From: Schaalia hyovaginalis
Lineage (GTDB): Bacteria; Actinomycetota; Actinomycetes; Actinomycetales; Actinomycetaceae
DNA length: 21,326 bases
Reading direction: 5' to 3'
Assembly: GCF_014208035.1 (NCBI RefSeq)
Contig: NZ_JACHMK010000002.1
Coordinates: forward strand, 1-21,326
A program made the position numbers and the translations under genes. The notes under the pieces are model-generated. The model did not search any database. It was not told the origin of the DNA and saw only the letters and a program-made list of their open reading frames with translations. Below are positions 19,569 to 21,326 of this stretch, piece after piece (positions within the stretch are counted from its first letter, which is position 1; each line of letters opens with the position of its first letter).

Positions 19569-20366
19569 GTGACCGCTCAAATCTTCGCCCTCTGCAACCA
19601 GAAGGGCGGCGTCGGCAAGTCGACGACGACATTTCACCTGACCCGCGCCGCGGTGCTGCGCGGCCAGCGCGTGCTTGTGGTCGACAACGATCCCCAGGGA
19701 AACCTGACGTCCGTCGCGGCCGCCGAGCCCGTGGGGGAGGACCAAGCAGGACTGGCCGACGCGCTCAGTGCGCGCGCGCCCGAGACCATTCGTGACGTGA
19801 TCGTGCCGGGAATCTGGCCCGGACTCGACGTCGTGCCGACGTCGGGAGTCACGCTCGGCTACGTGCGCGACGAGCTTGTTATCTCGGGTGCCGGCCGAGA
19901 GGGCCGACTGCGCGAGGCGCTGGCCGGCGTCAGGGGTGATTACGACCTAATTCTCATCGACTGCGCCCCATCGCTTGATCAGCTGACGATCAATGGCCTG
20001 GTGGCCGCCGAGGGAGTCATCATCGTCACCCACTCCAAACTCTGGAGCGCCAACGGCCTCGCCCAGCTGCTCGACACCATCGAGAGCGTGCGCGGCTACT
20101 ACAACCCTGGTCTGCGGATCGCGGGGGTTGTCATCAATCAGCACGAAGAGAACACCGTCAGTGGGAGAACCTGGATCGACGAACTGAGCCAGGCGGCCGA
20201 AACGCGCGGGCTGAGCGTGCTCAGTCCGCCAATCCCTAAGCGCGTGGTCATCGCCGACGCTACCGAGGCCGCGCGCGGCCTCGATGAATGGGGTGGCAGC
20301 GAGGCGGCGGCGCTCGCTGCGCTGTACGCCGATCACCTGACGAGCATCGAAGGGGCCCTGAAATGA
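19569..20366 (+). CDS. parA: ParA partition ATPase (short, type Ib-like)
   Basis: The 265-aa product is a canonical ParA: deviant Walker A QKGGVGKSTTT near residues 11-21, Walker A' VVDNDPQGNLTS, and switch II region LILIDCAPSLDQLTINGL. It lacks the N-terminal HTH of type Ia proteins, so it fits type Ib, which pairs with a small RHH centromere-binding protein, as here. I chose GTG 19569 because GGAGG lies eight bases upstream at 19556-19560; the longer frame from 19503 lacks support and would overlap operator site 5. It forms a tight operon with the next two genes, with its stop overlapping the next ATG by four bases. Confidence 0.94.
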   Translation: MTAQIFALCNQKGGVGKSTTTFHLTRAAVLRGQRVLVVDNDPQGNLTSVAAAEPVGEDQAGLADALSARAPETIRDVIVPGIWPGLDVVPTSGVTLGYVRDELVISGAGREGRLREALAGVRGDYDLILIDCAPSLDQLTINGLVAAEGVIIVTHSKLWSANGLAQLLDTIESVRGYYNPGLRIAGVVINQHEENTVSGRTWIDELSQAAETRGLSVLSPPIPKRVVIADATEAARGLDEWGGSEAAALAALYADHLTSIEGALK

Positions 20367-20725
20367 CCCGCCCACAGCCCAGAAAATCTGCCCTGAGCGG
20401 AGCAAGCCCTATCACTCCACCGACGTCGACGCCCACAGTCGAGACTGCTAGAGAGGCGGAGACGAAGGGGCGAAAGTGGAGGCACAAAGTCTCCTTCTAT
20501 CAAGACCCCGACGACACGGATCGGGTGCGCGGCGCGATCCTCTACACGATGACGAGCGAGGGTAATCGGAACCTTTCGCAGTTCGTCAACGATGCCGTCA
20601 TGGCGGAAGTCCGGCGGCTGGAAGTCAAATACAACGGCGGCGCTCCCTTCCCTGCGGTGGGCCCCCGCGAGTTACCCCAAGGTGGTGCAGCCGCTGCCAG
20701 CGGCGATGAGGGCAGGCAACGATGA
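20363..20725 (+). CDS. RHH centromere-binding partner of ParA (ParG/ParB-like)
   Basis: The 120-aa product has a disordered, Pro/Thr-rich N-terminus (1-35). The strand and two helices typical of ribbon-helix-helix centromere-binding proteins follow: RHKVSFYQDPDDTDRVRGA, then NRNLSQFVNDAVMAEVRRLE (about 39-88). The flexible N-terminus plus RHH layout is that of ParG-type partners, which bind parS and repress their own promoter. The start overlaps parA's TGA (ATGA, 20363-20366). Its likely targets are the repeated TAGTACTA sites upstream, which would make it a candidate for the shared regulator of parA, ardC and the redoxin region. Confidence 0.85.
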   Translation: MTRPQPRKSALSGASPITPPTSTPTVETAREAETKGRKWRHKVSFYQDPDDTDRVRGAILYTMTSEGNRNLSQFVNDAVMAEVRRLEVKYNGGAPFPAVGPRELPQGGAAAASGDEGRQR

Positions 20726-21045
20726 GTGATGGCATCATCATTGAGATGCTTCTTCTCGGTGAAGTCTTAGCTCTCGAGGTGTGGGCCATCATCGGCCTGG
20801 TTCGTCGATGGAACCGCACGCGATGGAGGCCATGGAGCGTTCTGTCCCAACGGGAACAGTGCATCCTCATCCTCGGATGGATCATCGGTGCGCTCGTCGT
20901 CATGATCGGCGTTGCATACTTGCCCGCCGATAGTGCACACCGCGCGCTTGCTTGGATCAGTAGAGCTGAAGTCCTGATCGGCCTAGTGTTCATGACCTGC
21001 ATGGTGCTGCGCGGGCCCCGAGGAGTGTCGGACCCGCGCGCCTAG
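20722..21045 (+). CDS. Small membrane protein in the partition operon
   Basis: The 107-aa product has three hydrophobic segments: about residues 4-27 (GIIIEMLLLGEVLALEVWAIIGLV), 46-67 (CILILGWIIGALVVMIGVAYL) and 80-97 (RAEVLIGLVFMTCMVL). A basic loop RRWNRTRWRPW follows the first. Its ATG overlaps the stop of the RHH gene by four bases, so it is co-translated with the partition genes. I recognise no family. It is followed by strong hairpins that end the operon. Possible roles are entry exclusion or membrane anchoring, but none is shown. Confidence 0.7.
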   Translation: MSDGIIIEMLLLGEVLALEVWAIIGLVRRWNRTRWRPWSVLSQREQCILILGWIIGALVVMIGVAYLPADSAHRALAWISRAEVLIGLVFMTCMVLRGPRGVSDPRA

Positions 21046-21062
21046 GGGCTGGCGGGTATGTG

Positions 21063-21130
21063 CGGGGGCGCTGCCCCGCGCCCCCGAGTTTGGTGTGGGT
21101 GGTGGGACCGCGCCCACCCCGGGTGGGCGC
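21063..21130 (+). terminator. Two strong GC hairpins after the partition operon
   Basis: CGGGGGCGC (21063-21071) pairs perfectly with GCGCCCCCG (21078-21086) around TGCCCC. A second stem pairs GCGCCCACCC (21110-21119) with GGGTGGGCGC (21121-21130) with almost no loop. They begin 17 bases after the last stop and are the likely end of the parA operon. Confidence 0.75.
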
Positions 21131-21258
21131 TCGTGAGTTCGCCGCGTCAATCTGCCGATTCATCGTCAACTCCGGGGTCCAATCCCTCCCCGGATACGAG
21201 GCGGCCGGCACCTGGGCGATCGACTCGGACAGCAGGCCCGAAGTATTGTGACATGCCG

Positions 21259-21288
21259 GGAGGTGCGGGCCCTGCGGGGCTTGCACCT
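21259..21288. other. Hairpin near the right edge
   Basis: GAGGTGC (21259-21265) pairs with GCACCTC (21282-21288), with inner GCCC/GGGGC pairing. The last 196 bases of the window (21131-21326) hold no supported gene; this hairpin is the only structure I see there. It may be a terminator for a gene beyond the window or part of an intergenic regulatory region. Confidence 0.45.
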
Positions 21289-21326
21289 CCTCTTCTGTGG
21301 TCGGGCTCGGTGATTTGCATGAGCTG

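Noticed and set aside
1..21326. CRISPR array, rRNA or tRNA genes, antibiotic-resistance genes
   Set aside because: Looked for and not seen: no regularly spaced repeats, no rRNA-like stretches, no resistance-protein signatures.

Overview
The window is high-GC DNA whose genes have strong GGAGG-type ribosome binding sites, frequent GTG starts and ATGA/GTGA stop-start overlaps. It reads as part or all of a conjugative plasmid (or plasmid-like integrative element) from an actinobacterium. I cannot name the host species. There are no rRNA or tRNA genes, no CRISPR array and no recognisable transposase. The only recombinase is a divergent small serine resolvase.

Layout. (1) 159-1845: three overlapping genes encode a 110-aa unknown protein, an AbiEii-type nucleotidyltransferase (toxin-like) and a serine resolvase. 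A long inverted repeat and a small membrane protein follow. (2) 2157-2777: a minus-strand coiled-coil gene and a palindrome-rich intergenic region that is the best oriT candidate. (3) 2778-7158: the mobilisation operon, with MobC, a MOBP-type relaxase, a PcfB/DUF3801 protein and the VirD4/PcfC coupling ATPase. (4) 7130-7465: a minus-strand winged-helix regulator next to an 18-bp operator-like inverted repeat. (5) 7547-14968: a Gram-positive (Tn1549/pCF10-like) type IV secretion operon, with a Maff2-like small membrane protein, VirB6-like protein, PrgI, VirB4, a transglycosylase-NlpC/P60 hydrolase, a lipoprotein and a ParA/MinD-like ATPase. (6) 15020-17406: a ribbon-helix-helix protein, a terminator-like hairpin, a possible replication origin and a primase-like Rep protein. 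(7) 17407-19568: an accessory region with ArdC anti-restriction protein, an NrdH/glutaredoxin-like redoxin, repeated TAGTACTA operators and two copies of a structured element. (8) 19569-21045: a type Ib-like ParA, RHH partner and membrane protein operon ending at strong hairpins.

How it works together. The relaxosome (MobC plus relaxase) would nick oriT, the PcfB/PcfC pair would hand the DNA to the VirB4-powered channel, and the cell-wall hydrolase would open the peptidoglycan. ArdC would protect incoming DNA from restriction. Rep and ParA/RHH would replicate and segregate the element, and the nucleotidyltransferase cassette may add stability or phage defence.

The most novel signal is a pair of related structured elements, one upstream of ardC (about 17524-17701) and one upstream of the redoxin gene (about 18879-19049). 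Their 91-bp cores differ at only five positions, and two of those are compensatory changes in a 7-bp helix. Outside the core the sequences diverge, yet each copy has its own long-range outer helix. The same region carries five TAGTACTA-type sites, including a perfect 28-bp inverted repeat flanking ardC, which suggests one regulator controls both establishment and partition genes.
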